From an uncultured Altererythrobacter sp. (GTDB lineage: Bacteria > Pseudomonadota > Alphaproteobacteria > Sphingomonadales > Sphingomonadaceae), in NCBI GenBank assembly GCA_913056125.1, contig CAJXNC010000005.1:124001-188000 (forward strand): a stretch of 64,000 bases of DNA, read 5' to 3'. The notes under the pieces were generated by a model. It was not told the DNA's origin and ran no database searches. It was given only the letters and a program-made list of their open reading frames with translations. Of the stretch, positions 29,005-37,516 are shown in pieces (the stretch's first letter is position 1; the number at the start of each line of letters is the position of its first letter). The translations under genes were made by a program, and so were the position numbers.

Positions 29005-30069
29005 ATGGTCGCACAGGCTCAAGCAATCGACGCGCCGAACGGATCGCAGAATGGCGCGAAGCCGCGGCTTCTGGCGCTTTGGCTGTTCGTCGTCGCGGCG
29101 ATGGTAGTACTGATCGTGGCCGTGGGCGGGATTACCAGGCTGACCGAATCGGGTCTCTCGATCACGCAATGGCAGCCGGTCAGCGGGGCCTTGCCGCCGC
29201 TGACCGAGGCGCAGTGGCAGGCCGAATTCGCCAAGTACCAGGCAACCCCCGAATACCGATTCGAGGCCGGGCCGGCAGGAATGGATCTGGCCGATTTCAA
29301 GTTCATCTTTTTTTGGGAATGGTTCCATCGCCTGATCGGGCGATTGATCGGCCTTGCCTTCGCTCTTCCGCTCGCATGGTTCTGGGTGAAAGGTGCAATT
29401 CCGAAAGGCTACAAACCTCGCCTGATTGCCCTGCTGGCCCTCGGAGGACTGCAGGGAACCTTCGGCTGGTTCATGGTCCGCTCCGGCCTTTCCGGCCAGA
29501 TGACCGATGTCTCGCATTTCTGGCTTTCGATCCACCTTCTGACGGCCTTTTTCACGCTGGGCGGCCTTGTCTGGACCGCGCGTGACCTGCTGGCACTCGA
29601 TGCCGACAGGACCGCCCGTCCTGCGCGCCTGACCGTCCTCGCCTTCACAGCATTGGCCATTCTCTTCGTGCAATTGCTGTTCGGCGCCTGGGTGGCCGGG
29701 CTCAACGCCGGCTTCGCGTCGGACACCTGGCCGCTGATGCAGGGACGCTTCATTCCCGAAGTGAACTGGGATCGCGGCGCCTTCTGGCTTCTCACGCATG
29801 ACCCGTTCCTGATTCACTGGGTTCATCGCTGGTGGGCCTGGATCGCGGTGGCCGCCCTCATTGTGATGGCGCGCGCCATCAAGAAGACCGGCGACCGCCC
29901 TTCCTCGATTTACATCCACTCTGCTTTCGGCGTGCAGATCCTGCTCGGCATCGCCACGGTCTGGACCGGCGTTGCGCTATGGCTTGCCGTTGCGCACCAG
30001 GTTGTCGGCGCGCTGCTCGTAGCCGCGACGGCTTGGGGTGCACACAGGCTGGGGCAGAACCATAGATGA
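29005..30069 (+). CDS. ctaA: heme A synthase (CtaA/COX15)
   Basis: A 354-residue membrane enzyme that oxidises heme O to heme A for aa3-type cytochrome oxidase. Eight hydrophobic segments in two four-helix halves. Conserved residues: VGGITRLTESGLSITQW after helix 1, FIFFWEWFHRLIGR (heme His), HFWLSIHLL, NAGFASDTWPLM and IHWVHRWWAW, HQVVGAL. The start at the ATG 29005 matches family length; in-frame sequence before it is cysteine- and alanine-rich and unlikely. Overlaps cutA by ATGA. Confidence 0.93.
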   Translation: MVAQAQAIDAPNGSQNGAKPRLLALWLFVVAAMVVLIVAVGGITRLTESGLSITQWQPVSGALPPLTEAQWQAEFAKYQATPEYRFEAGPAGMDLADFKFIFFWEWFHRLIGRLIGLAFALPLAWFWVKGAIPKGYKPRLIALLALGGLQGTFGWFMVRSGLSGQMTDVSHFWLSIHLLTAFFTLGGLVWTARDLLALDADRTARPARLTVLAFTALAILFVQLLFGAWVAGLNAGFASDTWPLMQGRFIPEVNWDRGAFWLLTHDPFLIHWVHRWWAWIAVAALIVMARAIKKTGDRPSSIYIHSAFGVQILLGIATVWTGVALWLAVAHQVVGALLVAATAWGAHRLGQNHR

Positions 30070-30410
30070 GTAGCTCTTCGAAGGGTCCTGCAATGATCTG
30101 GTGCCCCTTTGGCAGCACACAAGAAGCGCGCGACGTAGCGACACGATTGCTCGATGAGGGGCTCATTGCCTGCGCCAATATCATGCCGCCCATGCTCTCC
30201 CTGTTCGAATGGAATGGTGAACGCGGCGAATCGGAAGAGGTCGGCGTACTTTTCAAGACTGACACCGCCTTGCTGCAGGAGGCCATTGAAAAGATTGCCT
30301 GTTTGCATTCCTATGATAGTCCGGCAATTATGGGCTGGCGGGTCGATACCAGCACGGCAGATACTCATGCCTGGCTAGGTAGCTTGACGGGAAAGAGGTC
30401 GAAGAAATGA
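30066..30410 (+). CDS. cutA: CutA-type divalent cation tolerance protein
   Basis: A 114-residue trimer-forming protein of the CutA family: GSTQEARDVATRLLDEGLIACANIMP near the N-terminus, SLFEWNGE, EEVGVLFKT and LHSYDSPAIMGWRVD. The family is linked to copper tolerance in E. coli, but its biochemical role is unsettled. It lies in a tight ctaA-cutA-hypothetical unit with 4-base overlaps on both sides, consistent with a copper/heme oxidase theme. Confidence 0.92.
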   Translation: MSSSSKGPAMIWCPFGSTQEARDVATRLLDEGLIACANIMPPMLSLFEWNGERGESEEVGVLFKTDTALLQEAIEKIACLHSYDSPAIMGWRVDTSTADTHAWLGSLTGKRSKK

Positions 30411-31141
30411 GTCTGGCCGATCGGCGCGGGATCATGCGGTTCGCGGTGGGCGCTGCCCTCGCGCCTGTTATCATGTCGCGTTCGGCCCTCGGCGCCACTG
30501 TTTCCGGAAGGCCCATCGCTCCACCCGACCAGCCAATGACCTTCGGCCGCGTGCTTGTGCGTGAGCTTGCCGGGGGTGCCCACATTACCGTCAGTCGCGA
30601 TTTCAACGTGCAGTTCGAGAGACAGGGGCGCGGCTTTTACCTTGCAGGCAACCAGACAAAGGTTGAGGTCGACTTCCCCGAGAGCCTGGCGGCCTTCGCC
30701 CAGCTGGAACAGCAGCGGGTGGAAACCGGGTTCTTTCCGATGCTGCTGGACAGTAGCGGGCAGATCATGAGCGGACCCGAGGCGGTTCGCTCACACGAAG
30801 TCGAGCTGGCGATCGAGGAGGCACGACGGCGTCTGGGGAATCTGGAAACCGATCCGGCCGATATGGATGAGGCGCAGCAGCTGGTCGAGAGCATCAGGCT
30901 CGCCGGAACTCAGCTGGTTACCCGCCTCCCCGCCGACTTGTTTGCCCCGAACGACACCTCGCGCAGCGAGGAAGGCGAAATTGACCTGCCCTGGGGCGAT
31001 GCAGGAAGGGTGCGAATGGACTTTTCAGCCGAAAGGGATCCGCAGACCGGCTTGATGAAACAGGCGCAGCGCGTCGTCACTACCACTATCGCAGACGACG
31101 CCCGCCGAAGCATTGAAACCTGGCACCTGGCACCTGCCTGA
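30407..31141 (+). CDS. exported hypothetical protein, possible Tat substrate
   Basis: A 244-residue protein. The N-terminus DRRGIMRFAVGAALAPVIMSRSALGA has twin arginines before a hydrophobic stretch and an A-x-A-like cleavage region, so Tat or Sec export to the periplasm is likely. The mature part is mixed alpha/beta with a helical central region (IEEARRRLGNLE) and LPWGDAGRVRMDF. No cysteine motif or catalytic signature recognised. Coupled to cutA by a 4-base overlap. Confidence 0.72.
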   Translation: MSLADRRGIMRFAVGAALAPVIMSRSALGATVSGRPIAPPDQPMTFGRVLVRELAGGAHITVSRDFNVQFERQGRGFYLAGNQTKVEVDFPESLAAFAQLEQQRVETGFFPMLLDSSGQIMSGPEAVRSHEVELAIEEARRRLGNLETDPADMDEAQQLVESIRLAGTQLVTRLPADLFAPNDTSRSEEGEIDLPWGDAGRVRMDFSAERDPQTGLMKQAQRVVTTTIADDARRSIETWHLAPA

Positions 31142-31198
31142 AGCGCCGAGAATTTGTGAGAGGTATTATTTTACCTCCCCGCTAACCCCCATGAATGC

Positions 31199-31227
31199 TT
31201 GACTTGGGGAAGGTTTGCGCACAAATG
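31199..31227 (+). promoter_or_regulatory. possible rplM promoter
   Basis: TTGACT (31199-31204), 17 bases, CAAATG (31222-31227), 80 bases before rplM. Good -35, weak -10. The 165 bases between the preceding gene and rplM otherwise hold only the leader. Confidence 0.3.
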
Positions 31228-31306
31228 CGCGCCTTCGCTGGCCCCGGATGCGATTCCGCGAAGGGGGCCGCGGCGATCCAATCGCAAGACAAGGAATTGC
31301 CAAGCC

Positions 31307-31786
31307 ATGAAGGCGCTTACCAAGGCGACCCGGTCCATCAAGCCGGCCGAGGTCGAAAAGAAATGGCACCTGATCGATGCCGAGGGGCTGGTTGTCGGCC
31401 GCCTCGCCACGATCGTTGCCAACATCCTGCGCGGCAAGCACAAGCCGAGCTACACCCCGCATGTCGATTGCGGTGATCACGTGATCATCATCAATGCCGA
31501 CAAGGTGAAGTTCACCGGCAACAAGCTGCAGCAGAAGAAGTATTACAAGCACACCGGCTATGCCGGCGGCCTCAAGGAAGTGACTGCGGGCAAGGTGCTC
31601 GAAGGCCGTTTCCCCGAGCGCGTGCTGGAAAAGGCTGTCGAGCGCATGATTCCGCGCGGTCCGCTGGGCCGGGCGCAGATGAAGGCCCTGCACCTCTATA
31701 ATGGCACCGAGCACCCGCATGGCGGGCAGAGCCCCGAAGTGCTCGACGTTGCCTCGATGAACCGCAAGAACAAGGCTGCTCAGTGA
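31307..31786 (+). CDS. rplM: 50S ribosomal protein L13
   Basis: A 159-residue large-subunit protein. [52 protein letters not shown] and [10 protein letters not shown] are typical. The start at ATG 31307 has AAGGA upstream. The alphaproteobacterial C-terminal extension is present. Stop overlaps the rpsI start (TGATG). Confidence 0.97.
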   Translation: MKALTKATRSIKPAEVEKKWHLIDAEGLVVGRLATIVANILRGKHKPSYTPHVDCGDHVIIINADKVKFTGNKLQQKKYYKHTGYAGGLKEVTAGKVLEGRFPERVLEKAVERMIPRGPLGRAQMKALHLYNGTEHPHGGQSPEVLDVASMNRKNKAAQ

Positions 31787-32307
31787 TGGCTGACGAAACC
31801 AAGAACGAAACCGTTTCCGACCTGGCGGACCTGAAGGACATCGCTGCCGACGCTCCGTCTGCCGATGAAGCCCAGGCCGAAACGCCGTCCGCTCCTTTGC
31901 GTGAGCAGGAGCTCGACGCACAGGGCCGCGCCTATGCCACCGGTCGCCGCAAGGACGCTGTCGCTCGCGTCTGGCTCAAGCCCGGCACCGGCAAGGTGAC
32001 CGTCAACGGCAAGGACCAGGAAATCTACTTCGCGCGTCCGACCCTGCGCCTCGTCATCAACCAGCCTTTCGCCATCTCCGATCGCGAAGGCCAGTACGAT
32101 GTCGTCGCCACGGTCAAGGGCGGTGGCCTTTCGGGCCAGGCCGGCGCCGTTAAGCACGGCATCAGCCAGGCGCTGACCAAGTACGAGCCGGCTCTGCGCA
32201 GCACGGTCAAGGCGGCCGGCTTCCTCACCCGCGACAGCCGCGTGGTGGAGCGCAAGAAGTACGGCCGCGCCAAGGCGCGCCGCAGCTTCCAGTTCTCGAA
32301 GCGCTAA
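31786..32307 (+). CDS. rpsI: 30S ribosomal protein S9
   Basis: A 173-residue small-subunit protein. The conserved domain begins at [17 protein letters not shown], and ends [17 protein letters not shown], the tail that reaches the P-site tRNA. Residues 1-48 are an acidic extension ([12 protein letters not shown]...), common in this order. A GTG one codon earlier is also in frame; the ATG in the TGATG overlap is preferred. Ends with a strong terminator. Confidence 0.97.
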   Translation: MADETKNETVSDLADLKDIAADAPSADEAQAETPSAPLREQELDAQGRAYATGRRKDAVARVWLKPGTGKVTVNGKDQEIYFARPTLRLVINQPFAISDREGQYDVVATVKGGGLSGQAGAVKHGISQALTKYEPALRSTVKAAGFLTRDSRVVERKKYGRAKARRSFQFSKR

Positions 32308-32336
32308 ACGAAATTTCCGCGACGGCGGAATGGAGA

Positions 32337-32367
32337 GGGCGGTCCTTCGGGGCCGCCCTTTTTCTTT
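32337..32367 (+). terminator. rplM-rpsI terminator
   Basis: GGGCGGTCC and GGGCCGCCC form a 9-bp stem capped by a TTCG tetraloop, followed by TTTTTCTTT. Thirty bases past the rpsI stop. Confidence 0.92.
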
Positions 32368-32383
32368 GTGTGAGATCGGCCGA

Positions 32384-33100
32384 TCAGGCTTCGCGCCGGC
32401 TCAGATGCACCACCATGAGGATCAGCGCCAGCACACCGCCAACGCTGCCTAGCGTCAACGCGACCTGCTGTTTTTGCGGTTCGGACATGATCTTGGCGGC
32501 CATGAGCCAGGGGAAATAGATCGCCTCTTTCGAAGAAGTCGAGGCGATCGCGATGAATGTCGCCGAAATCCCGAGCACAAGTGGCGGAACGAAGCTCTTG
32601 AAACGTAGCGCGACCCATAATTGCAGCATGGCGGCCAAGGTAGCAGCGGCAGCCATAAGAGAGAGCAAGGCCGCAAGGCCGCCGGGATAGATTTCGCCCG
32701 ACATGTCATCGCGCAGCAGGTCCACCAGTTTCGCACCGAGGAGCGTCTCAACCCAGAGCACGGTGGACATGAAGGCGATGAGCACAAGCATGACCAGCGC
32801 CTTTGCCAGGAAGACATTTGGCCTTGCCCCCGGAAGGGTGAGGATATGGAGCCAGCTGCGCGGCACATGCTCCATCTGCGCCAGCAACACGCCAAGCGCC
32901 GTGATCGCCAATGGCAGCATGCCAAAGGCCCACAGGCTCGATGCCCCTACCGCAAATTCCCCGATTGGCGCGGCACGGTCCGACCGCAGCCACATGATGG
33001 TGTTGAGGGCGACCACGCAGCTTGGCGCCGCGACACACAGGAACAGGGTGAGCGAGCGACGAAGCTTGAGAAATTCGGCTATTACAAAGCGATGAAGCAT
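32384..33100 (-). CDS. ABC transporter permease
   Basis: A 238-residue ABC-2-type permease with six hydrophobic segments. The N-terminus MLHRFVIAEFLKLRRSLTLFL and the loop HVPRSWLHILTLPGARPNVFLAKAL resemble permeases of the lantibiotic-immunity/bacitracin-export group. It is 12 bases downstream of its ATPase gene. Cargo unknown; export or membrane-stress protection is the usual role. Confidence 0.83.
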   Translation of the reverse strand: MLHRFVIAEFLKLRRSLTLFLCVAAPSCVVALNTIMWLRSDRAAPIGEFAVGASSLWAFGMLPLAITALGVLLAQMEHVPRSWLHILTLPGARPNVFLAKALVMLVLIAFMSTVLWVETLLGAKLVDLLRDDMSGEIYPGGLAALLSLMAAAATLAAMLQLWVALRFKSFVPPLVLGISATFIAIASTSSKEAIYFPWLMAAKIMSEPQKQQVALTLGSVGGVLALILMVVHLSRREA

Positions 33101-33112
33101 GTTTCCTCCCCG

Positions 33113-34018
33113 TCAGGCCGCGCGGGCAATCTGCTCGTGATAGATCTGTTCGAGCGCATTTCGGCGCCGGGCCAGGTGGGTTAGGTCGAGTCCGCCATCG
33201 AGCATGAGATGTGCGATCCTTTCCGGTGGCGCACCGTGGACGATCAGCGGTTCCCCGTGACCGACTGGGGTGGTGCAAACCAGATTGGCTTCGCCAAGAA
33301 GGCAGGCGGCGGCCTCGTTGTCGCCGGTCGAAACTTCCACCGCATCGCCCACTGAGAGATCGGCGAGCGGGGCTTCGAGCAGCAACCGCCCCCGATGGAT
33401 CAGCCCGACATGGCTTGCCACCAATTCGACCTCGGACAGCAAATGGCTGGATACGATCAATGTGACATCGCCCGCTTCCGGCAATTGCCGGAGCAGGCTG
33501 CGCATATCGCGAATACCGTCTGGATCGAGTCCGTTGGCTGGCTCGTCGAGAATCAGTAGGCGCGGGGAGCCAAGCAGAGCGCGGGCAATCGCCAGGCGCT
33601 GCCTCATGCCGAGCGAATAGCCTGCCACACGTTGGCTGGCCGCCTTGGACAGGCTAACCACTTCGAGCACGCGGTCGATCTCGCTTGCCGGCAAACCCAG
33701 GAGCCGCCGCGAAATGTCGAGGTTCTCCCGTCCGGTCAGGTGGTCGTAGAGCGAGGGCGTTTCGATCAGCGAGCCGATCTTTCCACGCGCTACACCCGGC
33801 GCCTCTCCGAACAGGCGGATCGTGCCTTTGTCGGGACGTGCAAGGCCGAGCACGAGCTTGAGCGTGGTCGTCTTGCCCGCGCCATTTGCGCCCAGAAAGC
33901 CGTAGACGCTCCGGCGCGGTACAGTGATCGACAGGTCGTCCACCGCTGGTGCGCGCCCGCCGAAGCTCTTGGTCAGCCCGCTGGTTGCGAGCGCGGGACT
34001 AATGTCTGCATCGTCCAT
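33113..34018 (-). CDS. ABC transporter ATP-binding protein
   Basis: A 301-residue ATPase. Walker A is GANGAGKTT, the signature is YSLGMRQRL, Walker B is LLILDEPANGLDPDG and the switch His is in SSHLLSEVE. The C-terminal 80 residues are the extra domain seen in BcrA-type drug/bacteriocin ABC ATPases. The start is the ATG at 34018; an in-frame TTG at 34030 falls on the operator. Divergent from the DUF2975/XRE pair and probably controlled by it. Confidence 0.9.
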   Translation of the reverse strand: MDDADISPALATSGLTKSFGGRAPAVDDLSITVPRRSVYGFLGANGAGKTTTLKLVLGLARPDKGTIRLFGEAPGVARGKIGSLIETPSLYDHLTGRENLDISRRLLGLPASEIDRVLEVVSLSKAASQRVAGYSLGMRQRLAIARALLGSPRLLILDEPANGLDPDGIRDMRSLLRQLPEAGDVTLIVSSHLLSEVELVASHVGLIHRGRLLLEAPLADLSVGDAVEVSTGDNEAAACLLGEANLVCTTPVGHGEPLIVHGAPPERIAHLMLDGGLDLTHLARRRNALEQIYHEQIARAA

Positions 34019-34029
34019 GATCGAATCCA

Positions 34030-34048
34030 ATTTAACTATTACTTAAAT
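34030..34048. promoter_or_regulatory. operator 1 in the ABC/DUF2975 divergent promoter
   Basis: ATTTAAC (34030-34036), 5 bases, CTTAAAT (34042-34048): a 19-bp dyad of form ATTTAAS-N5-STTAAAT. It sits 12 bases upstream of the ABC ATPase start codon. It pairs with operator 2 to form a larger 53-bp symmetric element. Confidence 0.65.
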
Positions 34049-34063
34049 TTGTGTTCTGCCGAA

Positions 34064-34082
34064 ATTTAAGTCAAGGTTAAAT
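34064..34082. promoter_or_regulatory. operator 2 in the ABC/DUF2975 divergent promoter
   Basis: ATTTAAG (34064-34070), 5 bases, GTTAAAT (34076-34082): the same 19-bp dyad as operator 1, in mirror arrangement, centres 34 bp apart (about three helical turns). Thirty bases before the DUF2975 start. Confidence 0.65.
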
Positions 34083-34112
34083 CATCTGGACGGTTTGAGA
34101 GGTTGAATTGCC

Positions 34113-34562
34113 ATGGACTCGCTACGCAAGAGGGCGCGCATATTGATGTGGCTGGTGACATTGCCATTCGTATTGCTGGCACTGCTCGGCATCGGCCAGC
34201 TGGTGTTCCTGTTCAATGGAGAGGCTGCGCGCTGGATATACCTCGCCGCCTTTGTGCCGATGTATATCTATATCTGGGCCATGTGGATGGTGCGGCAGGC
34301 TTTGAAGCGCATTGCCGATGGCGCGATGTTCGACGAGGTGGTGCCACGCCTGCTCTCGCGTGTGGGGCTGGCCCTGTTCGTCGGCGCGCTGTTCAACGTC
34401 TTTGCCGGACCGACTGCCGGGGTGCTGTTCGGCATCCGCCTGCCCTTAAACTTCGATGGCGCCGCAATAACGCTGGGTGTGGTGGGCGCGACACTGGTGC
34501 TTGTGGCACAATTGCTGCAAGGGGCCGCCTCCATGCGCGAGGAACTGGACAGCTTCTTCTGA
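34113..34562 (+). CDS. DUF2975-type membrane protein
   Basis: A 149-residue protein with four membrane helices (about 10-30, 42-62, 85-105 and 118-138) and the segment LKRIADGAMFDEVVPRLLSRVG between helices 2 and 3, as in DUF2975 proteins. GAGAGG precedes the ATG by 9 bases. DUF2975 genes are typically followed by a YozG-type XRE regulator, as here (one-base overlap). Possibly a membrane-bound modulator of that regulator; this is inference. Confidence 0.8.
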   Translation: MDSLRKRARILMWLVTLPFVLLALLGIGQLVFLFNGEAARWIYLAAFVPMYIYIWAMWMVRQALKRIADGAMFDEVVPRLLSRVGLALFVGALFNVFAGPTAGVLFGIRLPLNFDGAAITLGVVGATLVLVAQLLQGAASMREELDSFF

Positions 34563-34801
34563 TGCCCGTGAAGATCACATTGGATAGCGTGCTGGCCAAG
34601 CGCGGGATGACCGGCAAGGAACTGGCCGAGCGTATGGGCCTTAGCGAAACGCAACTCTCTCTGTTTCGATCTGGCAAGGTACGCGGGATCCGCTTCGCGA
34701 CGCTGGCCCGCATGTGCGCCGTACTGAAGTGCGCTCCGGGCGACCTGCTCGATTACGAATTGGACGAGTCGGACCTGGCCGAGCAGGCCTCGCAGGACTA
34801 A
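34562..34801 (+). CDS. XRE/YozG family transcriptional regulator
   Basis: A 79-residue single-domain helix-turn-helix protein: ITLDSVLAKRGMTGKELAERMGLSETQLSLFRSGK is the five-helix Cro/CI-like core, and CAVLKCAPGDLLDYE is the usual end of YozG-type proteins. The start overlaps the DUF2975 stop (TGATG). The likely targets are the paired dyads at 34030-34082, controlling both this operon and the divergent ABC transporter. Confidence 0.88.
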   Translation: MPVKITLDSVLAKRGMTGKELAERMGLSETQLSLFRSGKVRGIRFATLARMCAVLKCAPGDLLDYELDESDLAEQASQD

Positions 34802-34843
34802 CGGCAGCTTCACACTGTAATATTGGCCGCTAGACTGGAGTGG

Positions 34844-35752
34844 ATGCGAAAGATCTGCTTCCTCGGCTGCCTCGTTTTCCTCTCCCTGGGGATTCCCGCG
34901 CATGCGCAGTTCGACCCCCTTTCCCAACTCGAACACAACAATCGCGGGACGGCCATAAGGCTTACTGCCCCAATCGCCTCACCCGAGAAGTTCGACTATG
35001 GCAGGCGAAGCTGGCAGAAGGTCTCGCTGTTTGTCGCGGAAGATCGAGACCCCACCCCGCAACCGGTCGCGGTCCTGTTTTCCAGCATCTCCGGCAGAGC
35101 GGGCAGCTATTCCATGCTTGAATGGCTTCGCTACAGGCTAACGGAAGCCGGTATTGCCCTGGCCGTCGTGCCCTATCGGGGATTGCGTGAGCGGCCCGGC
35201 GAGAGGCTCGAAAGCTATGCCAGTGCGATCGCCTATCTTCGCGAGCACGAAGAGGAACTCGGCCTTGATGCGGATCGCATTGTTCTGGCCGGCGTGCGGC
35301 GCGAAGCGCATTTTGCTGCAGTGCTGGCGACCAATCCGCAATTCCTTGAAACGGCAGGCGTTCCCTTCTCCTCTCTGCGCGGAGTGCTTTCCCTCGATGG
35401 CCTCGGTTTCGATATCGAGGCCAGGATGGCGCAGGGAGATTTCACGCGGAGCTATTACCGGCGCCATTTCGGAAGGGATCCCGAGGACTATTTGCCCTAT
35501 TCGCCGGCAGCACATTTGGACGCGCCCGTTGCGCCGCAGTTCCTCTTCTTCGCGAATGAAGAGAATGAGGATGAAACCCGGGATTCGCAGGGTTTCTTCG
35601 ATCTGCTGCAAACCGCCGGAACCGAGGCGCAATTCGTCATCTATCCCATGCCGCGCGGCGACCTTGTCGAAACCTATCCCTTTGTCGAGGAGGAAGGCTC
35701 CGGCAGGGAGGTAATGCCCTTCATTCGGTCTGCCCTCGGGTTGGCGCCCTAG
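34844..35752 (+). CDS. secreted alpha/beta-hydrolase-like protein, nucleophile lost
   Basis: A 302-residue protein with a signal peptide (MRKICFLGCLVFLSLGIPAHA). GGAG lies 3 bases before the ATG. The fold is suggested by VAVLFSSISGRAGSYSMLEW, AIALAVVPYRGL-like strand and helix order, and DADRIVLAGVRREAHFAAVLATN where a GxSxG elbow is expected; the elbow reads GVRRE, so no serine nucleophile is visible there. PQFLFFANEENEDE could carry the acid. Perhaps a pseudoenzyme. Stop overlaps that of the convergent receiver gene (CTAG). Confidence 0.7.
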   Translation: MRKICFLGCLVFLSLGIPAHAQFDPLSQLEHNNRGTAIRLTAPIASPEKFDYGRRSWQKVSLFVAEDRDPTPQPVAVLFSSISGRAGSYSMLEWLRYRLTEAGIALAVVPYRGLRERPGERLESYASAIAYLREHEEELGLDADRIVLAGVRREAHFAAVLATNPQFLETAGVPFSSLRGVLSLDGLGFDIEARMAQGDFTRSYYRRHFGRDPEDYLPYSPAAHLDAPVAPQFLFFANEENEDETRDSQGFFDLLQTAGTEAQFVIYPMPRGDLVETYPFVEEEGSGREVMPFIRSALGLAP

Positions 35753-36135
35753 TCTTCAGTACCTCCGTCAGGTTCAATGCAGGCGCTCACGGCCTCGAGC
35801 AATTGCTTCACCGTGACCGGCTTGGCGAGATAGCCGCATGCACCCGCGCTACGGATGCGCTTTTCCTCCTGCGGTCCGGCAAAGGCGGTGATCGCCAAAA
35901 TCGGGATGTGGCAGGTCGCCTTATCCTTCTGCAATTGCCTGATGAGGCGCAGCCCGGAGATATTCGGCAGTTGCATGTCCATGGTGATGAGGTCCGGCTT
36001 GAACAGCGCCACCTCATCCAGGACGAGCGCGCCATCGGATACCTGGCGCAAGTCGAAACCCTCCTGCTCCAGCACATCATGATAGAACAAGCGGTTGAGC
36101 AGGTCGTCTTCGACCACGAGGATCCTGCCAGTCAT
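35749..36135 (-). CDS. DivK-like single-domain response regulator
   Basis: A 128-residue receiver domain alone. The phosphoacceptor Asp is in DLITMDMQLPNISG, the acidic pocket in VVEDD, the switch Thr/Ser in ILAITAFAG and Lys in YLAKPVT. The GLRLIRQLQKD and PILAITAFA stretches resemble Caulobacter DivK. No histidine kinase is adjacent. A cell-cycle role is inferred from similarity; several such receivers are usual in this group. Confidence 0.88.
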   Translation of the reverse strand: MTGRILVVEDDLLNRLFYHDVLEQEGFDLRQVSDGALVLDEVALFKPDLITMDMQLPNISGLRLIRQLQKDKATCHIPILAITAFAGPQEEKRIRSAGACGYLAKPVTVKQLLEAVSACIEPDGGTED

Positions 36136-36196
36136 ATCATCTCAACCTGTCTCGGAGCATTTGGTGCCCACGTGACTGGTTAACCTGGCGTCAGCC

Positions 36197-37054
36197 CTAT
36201 TCGATTGGCGGATCGGTACGCGGGACACGGCCAACCGGAGCCACGGGTTCGCCCGGTTCGCGCGGCGGCGTTGCATCCTCGGGCACGTCCTTGATCTGCA
36301 TCTTGCGCGTCTCGACATGCTCGAGATTGCGAACGGAAACGGTAAGTTCGGCACCGTCCCAGCTGATCTGGTTGAAGCTCGGCGGCGTCGAGCGCAAGCG
36401 ATGCGACAAGGTGCCCGCTCCGATCATGCGAATCGGGCCGTGCGGCGTTTGCTCCATGATATCGAAAGCATCGTGGACATGGCCGCTGAGAACGCCCAGG
36501 ACATTTCGTTTCGCCAATTCGTCCAGGGCAAGCCTGCCATTATGGGTAAGCGCAGTGCCGCGCGTCCCGGTCTCGCGCAGCGGGTGATGTACCGTAACGA
36601 GCGCCCGCATGCCTGCCGGCAGCGCATCAATCTGCGCCAGGCAGGCGTGGAGCGCGCGGCGGCTCACCCAGCCCTTCGACCAGTTGAGGCGCGGCTGCGC
36701 GGGGACATTGGTGTTGAGCGGCACGAGGGCCAGGCCCGGCAATTCGATTCGGCGCTCCACCAGTTCGCGAAAGGCCTCGAACCGGCCGAGCGGATCGAGA
36801 TAGCGCGATGGCAGATAATAATGCGGCAGGTCGTGATTGCCCGGCTCGACCGTTACCGGCACGTCGAGGCCATGGAGCCACTTCTCGGCCGCTGCGAATT
36901 CTTTCATCCGCGCGCGCATGGTGAGATCGCCGGTGATTGCCACTGCATCGGGTCCGACGCGCGCAATCTCCTCCTTGACCCAGTCGAGCGCGCGATTGTC
37001 CTCGATCCCGAAATGGATATCGCTCAGGTGGAAGAGGGTTTTGGCCGCAGACAT
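36197..37054 (-). CDS. calcineurin-like metallophosphoesterase
   Basis: A 285-residue phosphoesterase with all metal-binding blocks: LSDIHFG, ITGDLT, PGNHD, VTVHHPL and SGHVHDAF. It resembles the 3',5'-cyclic-nucleotide phosphodiesterase-like group, but the substrate is not determined. The start MSAAKT at 37054 is preferred; sequence upstream is not family-like. The C-terminal 30 residues are proline-rich and likely disordered. Confidence 0.92.
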   Translation of the reverse strand: MSAAKTLFHLSDIHFGIEDNRALDWVKEEIARVGPDAVAITGDLTMRARMKEFAAAEKWLHGLDVPVTVEPGNHDLPHYYLPSRYLDPLGRFEAFRELVERRIELPGLALVPLNTNVPAQPRLNWSKGWVSRRALHACLAQIDALPAGMRALVTVHHPLRETGTRGTALTHNGRLALDELAKRNVLGVLSGHVHDAFDIMEQTPHGPIRMIGAGTLSHRLRSTPPSFNQISWDGAELTVSVRNLEHVETRKMQIKDVPEDATPPREPGEPVAPVGRVPRTDPPIE

Positions 37055-37096
37055 GGCCTGTCCGCTAACAGCCTGCCCATGACATGGCCATGGCAA

Positions 37097-37363
37097 TCAA
37101 ATGCGCCGCGTCAGGATAAGCCATGCGGCAAAACCATTGGCGAGTGAATAGAAGGCATAGGCCCACCCCCAGCCGGAGGAGCCGGAAGCGACCAGCAGCA
37201 TGGCGGCGAGCAACAGCACAAACTCGATCGAAAGCGTCATGCGTGCACTGAAGAAGCCATTTTCCGGCTGCATCGCGCTGACGATGGCATGGCCGCTGTC
37301 GAGCACGGCGCGATGCACGGCAAAATTGGCGACTCCCAACAGGAAGACGATGATGATGGCCAT
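37097..37363 (-). CDS. small membrane protein
   Basis: An 88-residue protein with three hydrophobic segments (about 2-18, 37-58 and 62-82) and a short basic C-terminus (LTRRI). No family recognised. Forty-two bases upstream of the metallophosphoesterase gene on the same strand. Confidence 0.65.
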   Translation of the reverse strand: MAIIIVFLLGVANFAVHRAVLDSGHAIVSAMQPENGFFSARMTLSIEFVLLLAAMLLVASGSSGWGWAYAFYSLANGFAAWLILTRRI

Positions 37364-37516
37364 GCTGCCATTGTGCCTGTTGCGCTTCGTAGGTGCAAAT
37401 TGTCGTTCGTGGAGTGCCGTTGGCGTTTCATCGCCACAGTGACTCGCCCGTCGATGCATTGGCGCTGCAAGTCGAGCAAGGCGGGCTGCGAATCGCGGAT
37501 CGGCCTATTTCCTGAC

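Noticed and set aside
31474-31487. TGATCACGTGATCA palindrome containing CACGTG
   Set aside because: Not parS (arms do not match GTTCC/GGAAC); it lies within rplM and encodes conserved DHVI.
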